Shown here: positions 7,992 to 18,700 of the stretch, piece by piece
How positions within the stretch are numbered: the stretch's first letter is position 1
How the letters are laid out: every line of letters starts with the position of its first letter
NCBI GenBank assembly: GCA_038120095.1
Contig: JAYOKZ010000003.1
Span: forward strand, 62,001 to 126,000
Length of the DNA stretch: 64,000 bases
Origin: UBA2589 sp038120095
Lineage (GTDB): Bacteria > Gemmatimonadota > Gemmatimonadetes > Longimicrobiales > Gaopeijiaceae
Reading direction: 5' to 3'
Program-made: the position numbers and the translations under genes
Notes under the pieces: generated by a model
What the model was told of the DNA's origin: nothing
Seen by the model: the letters and a program-made list of their open reading frames with translations, nothing else
Databases searched by the model: none

Positions 7992-9058
7992 CAGCGGCTC
8001 CCGAGCAGAGGTGCTTCTGCGCACGTCGTGATGGATTCCGGCTCTTCGGCCAACTCGCATGTGAAGACTGCGCGGAGCGGGGTGTCGGCGGCAGTCTGAG
8101 CAAAGACGGTGACACGAGACGCCATCGGGGTGAAGTCGAGTCTCATGTAGCCGTGCTGGTCGGACGCGTAACGGGTCCCCTCGATACGTCTTGCCTTGCT
8201 CGATTTCGATGCCGATCCGCTCACGAACTGCCAGGCAGGCTGCCCCTCCCCGGTCATGCCGATGACCTGCAGAGAGTGATCGTGCCCCGCGGCGAATCCG
8301 AGCGGTTGGACCCCGCTTGCGCTGATGGCTTCACGGAGTCGGGTCAGCATCGCGGAGTACCGCGGTGAGGCGAGATCCTGAATGCTCAGCCCCGCCTTGA
8401 TTGCGAGGTACCGGATAAAGGGGCCCCCGTCGAGCCCCGAGACGTTGCCGGCATGGGCACCGCCGGTCGCCATCGGATGATGTGCCGCGAGGACCAGACG
8501 CTCTTTGGAGTGCGCACGGAGCAGATCGGTCAGCTTCTCGTAGAACCGTTCTTCGCCACCGCAGGTCCCTTCGGGCCCTCGTAGCAGCCACTCGGTATCG
8601 ATCAGGATCAGGCTGACTCCGGGAGAGACCGGGATGAGCTCAGGGCCGGGACATCCGTCCGCAGGTACGAGACGTGCGCTGGAGTCCGGGGCCAGCTCAT
8701 GGAGCCAGGCCTGCTGTCGCCGAATCGACTCGACCGCCTCCGGGTGATCCGCGCCCATGGCCCAGTCGTGGTTGCCGGGCAGGAAATACGCACGGGCGTC
8801 CGCGGCTCCGCGTGCGGCTTCGAGCTGGGGCATCAGTTTCTGCTGGTCCTCCGTTCGGAATTCCTCCCTTGCCCCCACTTCGTAAATGTTGTCACCGAGG
8901 AAGAGGACCGTTCTTGAAGCATCGGGCGTGTCCGCTTCGTGGCGCCGGAGCTCTCGCGCGAGGTGCGCCAGAACCGAGTCCCGACCCGGGCTCAGGATCC
9001 CCGCGTCACCGACCAGAAAGACGGATCCGCTGATGCCCGTCAGGACGGGTGGTTCCAC
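7991..9058 (-). CDS. Calcineurin-like metallophosphoesterase, probable lipoprotein with unclear start
   Basis: Metallophosphoesterase with the full set of metal-ligand motifs: GDAG near residue 17, LGDNIYEVG, LPGNHDW, AAHHPM and AGHDHSLQ. The fold is shared with phosphatases such as purple acid phosphatase and phosphodiesterases; the substrate cannot be told. The first in-frame standard start is GTG 9058 (355 residues). The frame stays open upstream and encodes a convincing lipoprotein signal, GAILALLVSTAAC followed by ASQ, with the lipobox Cys at codon 9089-9091. No ATG, GTG or TTG starts that extension. An ATG at about 9136 is one base out of frame with it. The real protein is therefore probably longer and membrane-anchored. 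It sits 125 bp after the aminotransferase gene. Confidence 0.82.
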   Translation of the reverse strand: MEPPVLTGISGSVFLVGDAGILSPGRDSVLAHLARELRRHEADTPDASRTVLFLGDNIYEVGAREEFRTEDQQKLMPQLEAARGAADARAYFLPGNHDWAMGADHPEAVESIRRQQAWLHELAPDSSARLVPADGCPGPELIPVSPGVSLILIDTEWLLRGPEGTCGGEERFYEKLTDLLRAHSKERLVLAAHHPMATGGAHAGNVSGLDGGPFIRYLAIKAGLSIQDLASPRYSAMLTRLREAISASGVQPLGFAAGHDHSLQVIGMTGEGQPAWQFVSGSASKSSKARRIEGTRYASDQHGYMRLDFTPMASRVTVFAQTAADTPLRAVFTCELAEEPESITTCAEAPLLGSR

Positions 9059-9183
9059 CTCCAGCCCCTGATACCTGGCCTGAGAGGCACACGCCGCAGT
9101 CGAGACGAGTAGCGCCAGGATGGCACCTCGCCATGGGTTGGCCGTGATCCTGCGGCAGCAGGCTACCTCGGCAAGGAGTTCGA

Positions 9184-10677
9184 TCAGCCCTGACCGGCCT
9201 GCGGCCCGTTCAAGATCGCGTTGCGGACGTGGTCGATGATCAGATCGACTTCCTCTGACGTCACCTGAAAATGCGGGGTGAACCGGAGTGAATTCTCACC
9301 CCCGTGAATCACGCCGATGCCTCGCATTCTCATGAATTCTTCCGCGCTGTCCGTACCGTAGGCCTTGAAACGTGGCTGGAGCTCGCACGAGAACAGGAGG
9401 CCGGTGCCTTCGACCTTGGTGATCGCTCCATCGAGTTCCACAGCGAGTGCTTCGAGCTTCTCCACGAATTCGCGTCCGCGGTCGACGATGTTCTGCCTGA
9501 TCTCGGGGGTCACCATCTCGAGCACAGCAGTCCCGATGTCCATGGCCCGCGGATTCGCCGTCATCGTGTTGCCGTAGATTCCCTTGCGGTACAGCTCGGC
9601 TGTGCTCGGCGTCATGGCGAGAATCGACAGGGGGTACTGACCCGCATTGAGCGCCTTCGAGTACGTCTCCATGTCCGGTGCTTCGAGGTCCTGAAAACCG
9701 GGATAGTCGACGATCGAGAGGTATCCCGATGATCGAAGGCCGGCCTGGATCGAGTCGACCAGAAGCAGGGAGCCGTGAGCCTTCGTCAGTTCGCGCGCGG
9801 CGGCGTAGAACTCGGGCGTGATCGCCACGCCCGGATTCCCTTCCCCCATGACGGGCTCCATGAAGAACGCCTCGATGAAGTAGCCTTCGGCGTCGGCCCT
9901 CGCAAAGTGCTCACGAAGGCTGTCCACGTCGTTGGGCTCGACCGTCAGCAGGCACTCGTTCCGGAAGGTTGCGAGGTATCGGTGGTACGATCCACCCGTG
10001 GAGTCCGAGAACTGCGCGGGGCGTCCGGTCCGGCCATGGAAGCCTCCGGCCAGTGACATCTTCGCGACGTGCCGGCCTTCATGTCGGCCACCTTCGTCGG
10101 TCATGAGCTTGGCATTCACGTCGGAGATTCTGGCCGCGACGGAGACCGACTCCGAGCCGGAGTTCATGGCGAGGAAGTGGGAGAAGGGGCAGCCCTCGTC
10201 ACCGCGTGTCTGACCGATCTCCCGACTCAGGGCATTCGACAGTCGGAGCTGGGAGAAGCTTGGCGTCATGACATTGGCCATCACCTGCGGCTTCGTCATC
10301 GCCTCCATGATCGGCACCGGTACGTGACCGAAGCCCAGCATCCCGTAGCCCCCGTTGTCGTGCAGGACCGCACCCTTGGTCGTGACGATCCATGGCCCCC
10401 GTGCCGCCATGGAGACGTACGGATTGACCGTGTCATCCGCGTAGAAGTTCACGAGATGTTCTTCAATGGCCGCGACCTGTTCGACTTCGCTGAGCTTCAT
10501 GAGCTCGGGGAATTCCCGACTCAGGACCTCGAACTCTTCGGTCGCCGCATTGACTGCTTCAACGAGCTCGGGGTCGTGTGACACGAAGTGACAGACGGTA
10601 TCGTTGTCGAGACCTGTGGTGCGGACTTCTCCAGCCTGCGCACGAATGGCTTCGAGTTGGTCGAGGACACCGGCCAC
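9184..10677 (-). CDS. Class III PLP-dependent aminotransferase
   Basis: 497-residue fold-type I aminotransferase of class III, the group of acetylornithine, ornithine, GABA and lysine epsilon-aminotransferases. Visible features are SGSESVSVAAR (phosphate-binding turn), AGGFHGRTGRPAQ (aromatic/His stacking region), LLLVDSIQAGLRSSGY with the PLP-pyridine Asp, METYSKALNAGQYPLS with the Schiff-base Lys, and GNTMTANPRAM near the dimer-contributed phosphate site. It converts an omega-amino or alpha-amino donor and 2-oxoglutarate to an aldehyde/oxo-acid and glutamate. The exact amine substrate is not determinable. Start is GTG 10677 with GAGAGGTG immediately upstream. The N-terminal about 90 residues (LDQLEAIRAQAG and onward) are longer than in most class III enzymes and look helical. 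Confidence 0.85.
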   Translation of the reverse strand: MAGVLDQLEAIRAQAGEVRTTGLDNDTVCHFVSHDPELVEAVNAATEEFEVLSREFPELMKLSEVEQVAAIEEHLVNFYADDTVNPYVSMAARGPWIVTTKGAVLHDNGGYGMLGFGHVPVPIMEAMTKPQVMANVMTPSFSQLRLSNALSREIGQTRGDEGCPFSHFLAMNSGSESVSVAARISDVNAKLMTDEGGRHEGRHVAKMSLAGGFHGRTGRPAQFSDSTGGSYHRYLATFRNECLLTVEPNDVDSLREHFARADAEGYFIEAFFMEPVMGEGNPGVAITPEFYAAARELTKAHGSLLLVDSIQAGLRSSGYLSIVDYPGFQDLEAPDMETYSKALNAGQYPLSILAMTPSTAELYRKGIYGNTMTANPRAMDIGTAVLEMVTPEIRQNIVDRGREFVEKLEALAVELDGAITKVEGTGLLFSCELQPRFKAYGTDSAEEFMRMRGIGVIHGGENSLRFTPHFQVTSEEVDLIIDHVRNAILNGPQAGQG

Positions 10678-10813
10678 GGAGCACCTCTCGGGGGTCAGGG
10701 GTTTCTTTGAAGGGTGAGTAATGTGGCAGGGAAGTGGGGGGCTTGGGGAGGGGTACCGGATCGCAGCAGGGGTGGCCTCGATCGGTTAAGCCGATTCTGG
10801 CCGGACCATTTCG

Positions 10814-11677
10814 TCAGCCTGCGGTTCGTTCGAGGAACGTCTCCAGCAGGTCGAATGACGCACCCGGTCGCTCTTCGGGTGGGATGTGCCCGCACCGAGG
10901 CACGATGACCAGATGGCCGTCCGGGAGCTCGGCAGCGAGCCGCTCACCGACCCATCCGGGTACCACGCGATCACCGTCGCCCCACATCAACAGGGTCGGG
11001 ATCGTCACGTCGCGAATCCTCTCGCCGACGTGCGCGAGATTCGATGGCAGGAGGTGTCGCCCCGCACGCAGGGCTCCTTCGAGGCCCTCCCGGCTCCGGA
11101 GCGGCCTCGCGTAGGCGGAGACCTGGGCTTCGGAAACGACGCAGTCGTCGTGGACCACGGACCGGAGGATCGACCGGACCAGGCGACGAGGGCCCACGGT
11201 GCGCACGAGGGCATGACTCAGAAGGGGACGCTTCGAGAGTGATACGAGAGGGGGTACGCGCTGCCGGTAGACGGGAGACGCGATCATCACCAGCCGCTCT
11301 GCCGGTGAATTCGGGTGCCCGGCCAGTGCCTGACACGCGAGGAGTGCGATGCTGCCGCCCAGCGAGTGCCCGATCAGTGTCACTCGCTCCAGGCGGAGTC
11401 GGTCCATGAGTTCGAGGATGAGGTTGGCCTGATCCTCCGGTGCGTAACGGTCATCTGCCGGTTTGGGAGCCGCCCCGAAACCCTTGTAATCCACGCACAG
11501 CACTCTGCCCAGCGGGGTCAGGCGCTCGACCCACGAACGCCATGTGTACGAGGAGCCACCAAAGCCGTGGAGCATCACGAATGTCGGGCCCCCATCGTGC
11601 GCTCCACTGACCTCCGTGACATGGAGCGGCAGGTCGACCTCGAGGGGCTGGCCGTCGATGTAGGGCGACGGCCTCAT
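10814..11677 (-). CDS. Alpha/beta hydrolase
   Basis: 287-residue alpha/beta-hydrolase fold enzyme. The oxyanion region LHGFGGSSYTW lies near residue 37, the nucleophile elbow GHSLGG near residue 103, a likely acid in MWGDGDRVV, and the catalytic His in CGHIPPEE near the C-terminus. Esterase, lipase or C-C hydrolase activity cannot be separated. No signal peptide is present, so it is cytoplasmic. The ATG at 11677 overlaps the TGA of the upstream YhaN-like gene (ATGA), making it the third gene of a coupled operon with the YhaN/YhaO pair. The functional link is unclear. Confidence 0.85.
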   Translation of the reverse strand: MRPSPYIDGQPLEVDLPLHVTEVSGAHDGGPTFVMLHGFGGSSYTWRSWVERLTPLGRVLCVDYKGFGAAPKPADDRYAPEDQANLILELMDRLRLERVTLIGHSLGGSIALLACQALAGHPNSPAERLVMIASPVYRQRVPPLVSLSKRPLLSHALVRTVGPRRLVRSILRSVVHDDCVVSEAQVSAYARPLRSREGLEGALRAGRHLLPSNLAHVGERIRDVTIPTLLMWGDGDRVVPGWVGERLAAELPDGHLVIVPRCGHIPPEERPGASFDLLETFLERTAG

Positions 11678-14313
11678 GGACTGGTTCTGACGATCTGGGC
11701 GCCTCGCTGGACAAGGCGTTCTGCCATGTCGGGGTGGCAGGTGAACGCAAATACCTGCCGCTCGGCGGACACTTCCTCCAGCACGGACAGGCCCTGTTCT
11801 CGGCGCGCTGCGTCCCAGTTCACGAAGGCCTCGTCCATGAAGAGCGGCAGCCGCGCGGGTTCGTGGTCCAGATGATCGACAATCGCGAGACGAAGCGCGA
11901 GATACGCCTGCTCCAGGGTGCCCGTCGAGATCGGTGCCCTGAGCGGGACGGGCTCGGCGAGTGCCGGGCCCATCAGGTAGAAGAGGCCTTCGGTACCCCT
12001 CGGGTCGACCATCAGCCGCTCGTACCGGCCTTGGGTGAGGCGTTGGAGATACGACGAGGCCCGCCGAAGCAGGTCGGGCTGATGTTCGTCGCGGAACCTT
12101 CGGTCAGCCTCCCGGACGAGCTGGGCCAGAACCCACTTTCGGTCGCGCTCCGCGACCAGAGCGGCCTCCGTTTCTCGAAGCGCCTCGAGTTCGCCGTCGA
12201 TGGCATCGATCGTGACCTGCTCCCGAAGGTGAGCGACATCCCGCTCGACCGCCCGCATCCGGCCGACCAGGTCTTCGATTTGTGCCTCAGCGTCTTCGAT
12301 CCGGACGCGTCGCTCGGTGACCTCGTCCTCTGAGACGTTCCACGCAGTCTCCGGATCACGGACCTCCATGATTTTCTCCTTCAGTGCGGAGAGGTCCGGA
12401 TGTGTCCGGTCCAGTTCCTCTTCGATCTGATCCGCTCGTGCGTGTGCGTTCAGACGGCGTTGGATCTCTTCGATGGCACGGTCCGTGTCACCCCTCCCCA
12501 GGCCTGCAATGCGTTGTTGCAGCGAGTCAAGTTGACGTCCCATTCGCTCGACATCCTCGGCAATCGTCTGCCTCATCCTGCTCAGTCGATCATGCTCGCC
12601 CGAGGCCTGACGGGCGGCATCACGTCGACTGCGAGCCTCTCGGAGTCGGGATTCGATGTCTGCCTCGAAGGAGGCGACGTCGTCGGGATCAGACAGCCGC
12701 AGGGTCCGGGCAAGATCGACCGCCATGGCCTGTCGGCCCTGTAGTCGGGCATTCAGCCCTTCCAGTGAGCGCTCGAGGCCTTCGAGGCGAACCCACTGCT
12801 GCTGGGTCCGCTCGATCACCGCAACGAGAGGCAGTCCGACCGGCTCGGAATATTCCGCTCGAATTCCGAGTCCAGTCACGGTTCGCCGGATTTCCGCGTC
12901 GAGTTGGTCGGCGGAGTCCGTGGACGAAGGTTGCCCTGCGGTCGTGACAGGGCGCGGGCGTGCGTAGAAGACCCCCCCTGCCAGGATTCCGACTCCGATC
13001 GCGACGGCGAGGCTCGAGGAGCTGAGGATTCCCCATGTGAGCAGCGTCCCCCCAACTGCGACAACGAGGCCCGGGACCCACGGGTGCCGGGAGCGAATCA
13101 CTTCAGGGCCGTCGCCACGCTCGAGACCTGAACGCTTCGACTCTTCGAGTCGCTGTACTCGGTCGCGCAGTATATCCGCGGAGATTGCGGCTATGCGAGC
13201 GCGGATGTCCTCTCCGGGGGGGTGTTCGAACAGCTGCTGCTCCACCGCCTCGACTTCTACCTTCAGCGTGTCCCGTTGCGCTTCGATTTCGACGTGACGT
13301 GAGGCGAGAACCCGGGCGGAGTCGGGATTGCGGAGGAAGACGTCGATCTCTCCTGCAGATTCCACGAAGAGGCGGTCAGGCTCGCCGTACGCTTCGATGG
13401 TTCGGGCTGGAGCCGAGAGGTCGTGATCGATGGCGGTCATTCGCTCGCGGAGGCGCCCGACTTCTTCCTCACGCGCGTTCAGCTGGCTTGTCAGATCATC
13501 CGGTAGCCCGGCCAGATCCCCCCGCGCTCCTCCCTCGAGTCGAAGGGAAGCCACGCGGTCGAGTTGACGCTTGAGTGGCAGGAGATCCTGAATCCGTTCG
13601 ACGACGATCCGGTCCCGCTTCAAGTCGCGTCGGACATCCTGAAGGCGTAGTCCCATGCTCTCCAGGTCTTCCGTTCGTGCGCGGATTTCTCGATCCCGCG
13701 CCACAGCCTCGTTGCGACGGGCACGGATGGCCCGAATGTCGTCACGCAGTTCGCGAAGTCGCTGGTTGCCCCTGCGATTCGGGCGCCAGATCTCTCCGGC
13801 TTCCTGCTCGAGCCGCTCGGCAACGTCCCGCGCGGAAGCGAGGTCAGAGGCTCCCATGGATCCGAGAACGCGATCCTGGATTCGGCTCCAAGTTTCGTCG
13901 TCGAGGCCGGCCAGTTCCGCCAACGTCAGGGCGAAAACCTGACGAAAGACGGTTCGCGGCACGTGGCGCACCGCCTCGAGGGGCTGATTTCGGAGGTCTA
14001 CCTGATGCTCTCCGCGAATCACCCGACCCGCGGGCGTTGAACGGAGACGTCGCTCCAGAATGACGCGATCCTCCCCCGGAAGGCGGACATGGATACGGCC
14101 GCTCGCCTCGGTCGTCCCCCACGGAATGTGGGGGTTCGTGTCCCGCGATGCCGGTGAAAAACCGTACAATGCGGTGGTCAGGAACGAGAAGAGCGTCGAT
14201 TTACCGGCTTCATTCGGGCCCAGGACGACAACAAGCTGCCCGAGCGGGTCGGGCCCGGTATCAAAGTCGGTGAGCCGACCGAAGCCATCGACGGAGATTC
14301 GCTCGATTCTCAC
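11674..14313 (-). CDS. YhaN/SbcC-like SMC-type ATPase with central membrane hairpin
   Basis: 879-residue Rad50/SbcC-like ATPase closest in layout to Bacillus YhaN. The head begins with MRIERISVDGFGRL and a Walker A GPNEAGKST near residue 33. Long Arg/Glu-rich coiled coils follow. A hydrophobic hairpin near residues 405-450 (WVPGLVVAVGGTLLTWGIL then LAVAIGVGILAGGVFY) interrupts them. The C-terminal half-head has the signature-like LEQAYLALRLA, Walker B LPLFMDEAFVNWD and the H-loop TCHP. The two membrane segments match the YhaN family and set it apart from cytosolic SbcC. It probably works with the adjacent nuclease on DNA ends or structured DNA. It starts at GTG 14313, overlapping the nuclease stop by four bases (GTGA). 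Confidence 0.85.
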   Translation of the reverse strand: MRIERISVDGFGRLTDFDTGPDPLGQLVVVLGPNEAGKSTLFSFLTTALYGFSPASRDTNPHIPWGTTEASGRIHVRLPGEDRVILERRLRSTPAGRVIRGEHQVDLRNQPLEAVRHVPRTVFRQVFALTLAELAGLDDETWSRIQDRVLGSMGASDLASARDVAERLEQEAGEIWRPNRRGNQRLRELRDDIRAIRARRNEAVARDREIRARTEDLESMGLRLQDVRRDLKRDRIVVERIQDLLPLKRQLDRVASLRLEGGARGDLAGLPDDLTSQLNAREEEVGRLRERMTAIDHDLSAPARTIEAYGEPDRLFVESAGEIDVFLRNPDSARVLASRHVEIEAQRDTLKVEVEAVEQQLFEHPPGEDIRARIAAISADILRDRVQRLEESKRSGLERGDGPEVIRSRHPWVPGLVVAVGGTLLTWGILSSSSLAVAIGVGILAGGVFYARPRPVTTAGQPSSTDSADQLDAEIRRTVTGLGIRAEYSEPVGLPLVAVIERTQQQWVRLEGLERSLEGLNARLQGRQAMAVDLARTLRLSDPDDVASFEADIESRLREARSRRDAARQASGEHDRLSRMRQTIAEDVERMGRQLDSLQQRIAGLGRGDTDRAIEEIQRRLNAHARADQIEEELDRTHPDLSALKEKIMEVRDPETAWNVSEDEVTERRVRIEDAEAQIEDLVGRMRAVERDVAHLREQVTIDAIDGELEALRETEAALVAERDRKWVLAQLVREADRRFRDEHQPDLLRRASSYLQRLTQGRYERLMVDPRGTEGLFYLMGPALAEPVPLRAPISTGTLEQAYLALRLAIVDHLDHEPARLPLFMDEAFVNWDAARREQGLSVLEEVSAERQVFAFTCHPDMAERLVQRGAQIVRTSP

Positions 14314-15563
14314 TGGCCGGTCTTGCGGTCGAGCAGGCGCATGGCAAGCTCGCCTTCCGCCTCATGCAGCAGGGAGCGTACGTACGCCGCCACGGTGGCA
14401 GGGTCGTCGGAAGGGGCTCCGGCAAGCACGCCGGCGTCGAGACCGCTCGGCGTCGCCTCTCCGTCTCGTACCGAGCCCGTCAGGCGCAGCACCTCGCCAA
14501 GGACATCGGTGCGCTGACGGTGGTCGTCGAGATCGATGGTCGCATGGACTCCGCCGGCTGACACCGTGACTTCGAGGGCGCCGAGCATCGTGGCGAGCTC
14601 CGAGGCGAGCATGTCCAGATCCTCGATGCTTCGTAACTCGGTCCAAAGTGGGCAGGCCCCTCGAAGAACGAGCCGCACCATCCACTCGGTGCCGTGACCG
14701 GCCGGGTCGTCCGTTCGGCGTCGACTCCACGCTGCGAGACACGCACGTTCCAGATCGTCGAGAGACTGAACGTCATCGAGCCGATCGACTTCGACGGTGT
14801 CCCAGCGAACAGGCGCCAACGGCCGAAAGGCCACAATGGGCGACTCGCGGTCCGAGAGATCCACCAGAAGTGCCCCGCGAGCTCCCGTGTCGGTGTGACG
14901 CTTCCCCTGAAGGCTGCCCGGATACCAGATCGGGGGGTCGGCAGAGAGTTCCTGACGAATGTGGACGTGCCCCAGCGCCCAGTAATCGTACCCGGATGCG
15001 CAGAGCCACGTCAGCTCGGATGGAGCGTACACGTGGTGGTCGGACGCACCGATCGATGAATGCACCTGAGTGTGCAGCAGGGCGACTTCCGGCAGCTCTC
15101 CAGCGGGCACGGGCAGTCGTCGGGAAAGGTCGTCCGCGACCCGGTCATGCTCGTGGCCGGCTGCCGTCACGTATCCGACCGGGTTGCCGGCGTGGTCGTT
15201 GATGGTGAAACGGCGAGGTGTTCCGTCCGCGGCGACCCGGACAGTGGTGGGCCATGACAGAGCTCGAGGTCCGGTCGTCGGAGCTCCGGGATCGTGATTT
15301 CCGGTCGCGTAGACGACGGTAATCCCGTGGTCTCCCAGCCTGCCGGTTTCCTCGAGGAGGAAGCGCTCGGTCTGAAACGACAGGCGCTCGCCGTCGAAAA
15401 GATCGCCAGCGATCAGAAAGGCGTGCACGTCCTCCCGGATCGCCAGATCCACCGCACGTCGAAACGCTTCTCGGGAGGCGTCGCGCAGGCGCCGTCGGAC
15501 CGCCTCGGATCGGCCGGAAAACGAGGTATCGAGGTGGACGTCGGCAACGTGCAGGAATCGCAT
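14310..15563 (-). CDS. YhaO/SbcD-like DNA repair exonuclease
   Basis: 417 residues from the ATG at 15563 (MRFLHVADVHLD), chosen because the frame upstream has no family similarity and this start places the first metal motif at the N-terminus, as in Mre11/SbcD proteins. Phosphodiesterase motifs are HVADVHLD, AGDLFDG, YATGNHDPG, HTQVH and ALGHVHIRQ. Expected role: Mn-dependent nuclease acting with the YhaN-like ATPase encoded immediately downstream. The C-terminal third (from VRWDTVEVDRL) is the capping/ATPase-binding part, less conserved. It heads the yhaO-yhaN-hydrolase operon and is divergent from the glutamate dehydrogenase gene with a 173-bp shared upstream region in which I see no convincing promoter. 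Confidence 0.86.
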   Translation of the reverse strand: MRFLHVADVHLDTSFSGRSEAVRRRLRDASREAFRRAVDLAIREDVHAFLIAGDLFDGERLSFQTERFLLEETGRLGDHGITVVYATGNHDPGAPTTGPRALSWPTTVRVAADGTPRRFTINDHAGNPVGYVTAAGHEHDRVADDLSRRLPVPAGELPEVALLHTQVHSSIGASDHHVYAPSELTWLCASGYDYWALGHVHIRQELSADPPIWYPGSLQGKRHTDTGARGALLVDLSDRESPIVAFRPLAPVRWDTVEVDRLDDVQSLDDLERACLAAWSRRRTDDPAGHGTEWMVRLVLRGACPLWTELRSIEDLDMLASELATMLGALEVTVSAGGVHATIDLDDHRQRTDVLGEVLRLTGSVRDGEATPSGLDAGVLAGAPSDDPATVAAYVRSLLHEAEGELAMRLLDRKTGQ

Positions 15564-15736
15564 GAGCCAACTTAGACGATTGTGAGGGAAGGGGGAATTT
15601 GGCCATCGCGAGGTCGCCCGCCGTCGGGGGCGATCCGTTAGGTTTCCGGGTTCACGGTTCTTCCGTACCATTGAGAATCCGTCTCCCGCACCCCCTGTCG
15701 TGCGCGCCGGGACCTGCCGGCCGCCGGACGAATCAA

Positions 15737-18700
15737 ATGAGCGACCCTACGGCGGCGGCACCGAGCCGGCTCCGCGAGATCTCTCCGACGATCGAGGACG
15801 TATGCACGGACCTGCGGTCCGGTCCCGAAGGCGCGTCGGACATTCTACTCGACTTCGCCCAGCTATTTCTCTTCCGCGCACCAGACGAGTTACTGACCAG
15901 TCGTAGCTCTCAGGATCTGGCTTCGATGGTCCGCGGGGCCTTTCGCTTCCTCGAGACTTCGCGCCCCTATCGCGTGGATGTATCCGTCGTCAATGCGGAT
16001 GAAGACGACGAGGAGTGGGAGGCTCCCGTCACGTTGATCCGGACCAACGTGAGCGAACGGCCCTTCATCATCGATTCGATTCGTGAATACCTCTCGCTGG
16101 AGGGCCTCGCCATCGAGCGGATGGTCTATTCCATCCTTGACGTCGAGCGCGACGATGGTGGGCGAATCGTCGCGCTGAACGCTCCGACCGACGGTGGGAG
16201 CAAGGAATCGATCGTCCATTGTGAGATCGAACGGGTCGGCGATCGGGAGCGCTTGATCCGGCTGCAGACGGAGTTGAGCGGTCGACTGCAGGATGTGGTC
16301 CGGTCGACGGACGATTTCAAGCCCATGTTGGGCGCGCTCGATCGGGTCGTGGAAGACGTCCGTCGCGGCGCAGAGATCCTGCCCGATCGTGCCGACGAGC
16401 TGGCTGAAATCGAGGCCTTCCTTCATTGGCTCAAGGAGGGCGGATTCATCTTTCTGGGTTACCGAGCGTACGACCTGATCGGGTCACAGAGTGATGGCGA
16501 GTGCTCCATCCTCGTTCAGCCGGGCTCGGGCCTCGGACTTCTGCGCAATGAAGGCGAATCCCGGTTTGCCCAGCCCGTTCCGGTGTCGGAGCTCGATCCG
16601 GCGATCCGCGAGGTCGCGCTGAAGGGTCCCGTTCTCATCGTCAACAAGACGAACGCGGAATCGACCGTGCATCGCCGTGCCCGCATGGACTACGTCGGTG
16701 TGAAGAAGCTCGACTCGAGCGGGAGCGTGGTTGGAGAGCACCGGTTCATCGGTCTGTTCACATCGAAGGCCTACTCGGAACCTGCTGCCAACATCCCTCT
16801 TTTACGCGAGAAGTTGAGCCGGATTCTCGATGCTGAGGGGGTCCGGGAGGGGTCGCACGACTACAAGGAGATCATCACGATCTTCGACTCGCTGCCGAAG
16901 GAGGAGTTGTTCCTTTCCTCGGCAGAAGAGCTGAGGGATGACGTTCGCGCGGTCTTGACGGCGTACAGCCGACGGAACGTGAAAGTCGTTCTGCGTCAGG
17001 ACACGCTCCGACGCGGCGTCTCGGTCATGGTGATTCTGCCCCGTGATCGCTTTTCCGGTGGCGTGCGCAGGCAGATCGAGCGGGCACTCGTGGAACGCTA
17101 CGGGTGCGAAGTCCTCAACTACCATCTGGCGTTGGGCGGGGGCGATCAGGCTCGACTCCACTTCTATCTCGGGGCCACCGAGGAGATGGTCGCCACCATC
17201 CATGCGGATGATCTCGAGCAGCTGGTCGCCTCGATCATTCGTACCTGGGCGGATCGGGTTCGAGAAGGTCTGGAGAAGGTGCTTCCGGCGGAGGAAGCGC
17301 GAGAACTCGCGGACCGCTACGACGAAGCGATGAGTCGGGAGTATCAGGCGGCCGCGGACCCCGAAGTCGCCGTGGCCGACATCTGTCAACTGGAGCAGAT
17401 GACCCGCGAGGGTTTGATGGTTTCCGTCGGCCTGGTCAACCGTGCCGAAGGCTCTCCCGTCGCAGGTGTCGTGGGCGCGACCGAGCTGAAACTCTTCCTG
17501 AAGGGTGAGCGCCTCGTTCTCTCCGACTTCATGCCCATCCTTGAAGATGCCGGGCTGCGGGTCATCGCCATGAAGCCGTACGAGGTCGGGTCCAATGGGT
17601 CCAGCGAGGCGACGATCTATGTCTTCGCGGTTCAGGACCACGAGGGTGATTTGCTCGATGTCGAGACCCATGCAGCGCTTCTCTCGGAGGCACTGCTCGC
17701 GGCTCGTGTCGGGGATGTCGTCTCGGACCCTCTCAATGCTCTCGTCGTCGGGGCCGGACTTCACTGGCGGGAGGTGGACGCACTTCGTGGGCTGGCCGGA
17801 TATGCGTTCCAGTCGGGATCGGTCCCCAGCCGCACGGCCCTGCCCAATGCGCTGGTCGCGTATCCGGGAATCGCACGGGAACTCTTCGCGATGTTCCGGA
17901 CGAAATTCGACCCTGCGGTGGATTTGTCCTGCGACGACCGTCTCTCGGCCATCGACGATATCCGGACGGCCTTTCACGCATCCCTCCGGCAGGTTTCCCT
18001 GCTCGCCGACGATCGAGCCCTCCGTCGCCTCGAGGAAACCATCTCGGCGACGGTTCGGACCAACTACTACCGCTGCGGCGGTAGCGAGCCCTCCCGGCGT
18101 TCGGGCGGTGTCCCGTACATCTCGTACAAGCTTCTAGTCGGGGACCTTCTCGATGGACGTCCCACCGAACTGCTCTTCGAGGTATGGGCTCACTCGGCCC
18201 GGATGGAGGGTGTCCATCTCCGTGGTTCGACCGTCGCTCGCGGAGGGATACGATGGAGTGATCGCCCGGACGACTTCAGAACCGAGATCCTCGGTCTGGT
18301 CAACACGCAGATGGTGAAGAATGCGGTGATCGTACCGGGGGGGTCGAAGGGTGGATTCGTCACACGTGTGACGCCGATCGATCCTGAGGCTCGATGGGAG
18401 GAGGGCCGGCAGCAATACCAGACGCTGATCCGGGGGCTTCTGGACCTGACTGACAACATCGTAGAGGGCCGGAACGAAGCACCCGAGAACGTCGTGGCGT
18501 TCGACCCCCCTGATCCCTACCTCGTGGTCGCTGCCGACAAGGGGACGGCGACCTTCTCCGATCTCGCGAATGCCGTGTCGGCCGAGTACGGCTTCTGGCT
18601 CGACGATGCGTTCGCCTCGGGTGGATCCAACGGGTATGACCACAAGGCCGTTGGCATCACGGCCCGCGGCGGGTGGGAGTGCGTGAAGCGACACTTCCGC

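Noticed and set aside
10780..10797. Hairpin ATCGG-TTAAG-CCGAT after the alpha/beta hydrolase gene
   Set aside because: Only 5 bp and no T-run on the transcribed side; not better than chance in GC-rich DNA.
16802..17977. Long minus-strand open frame
   Set aside because: Antisense shadow of the NAD-glutamate dehydrogenase gene with no recognisable motif.
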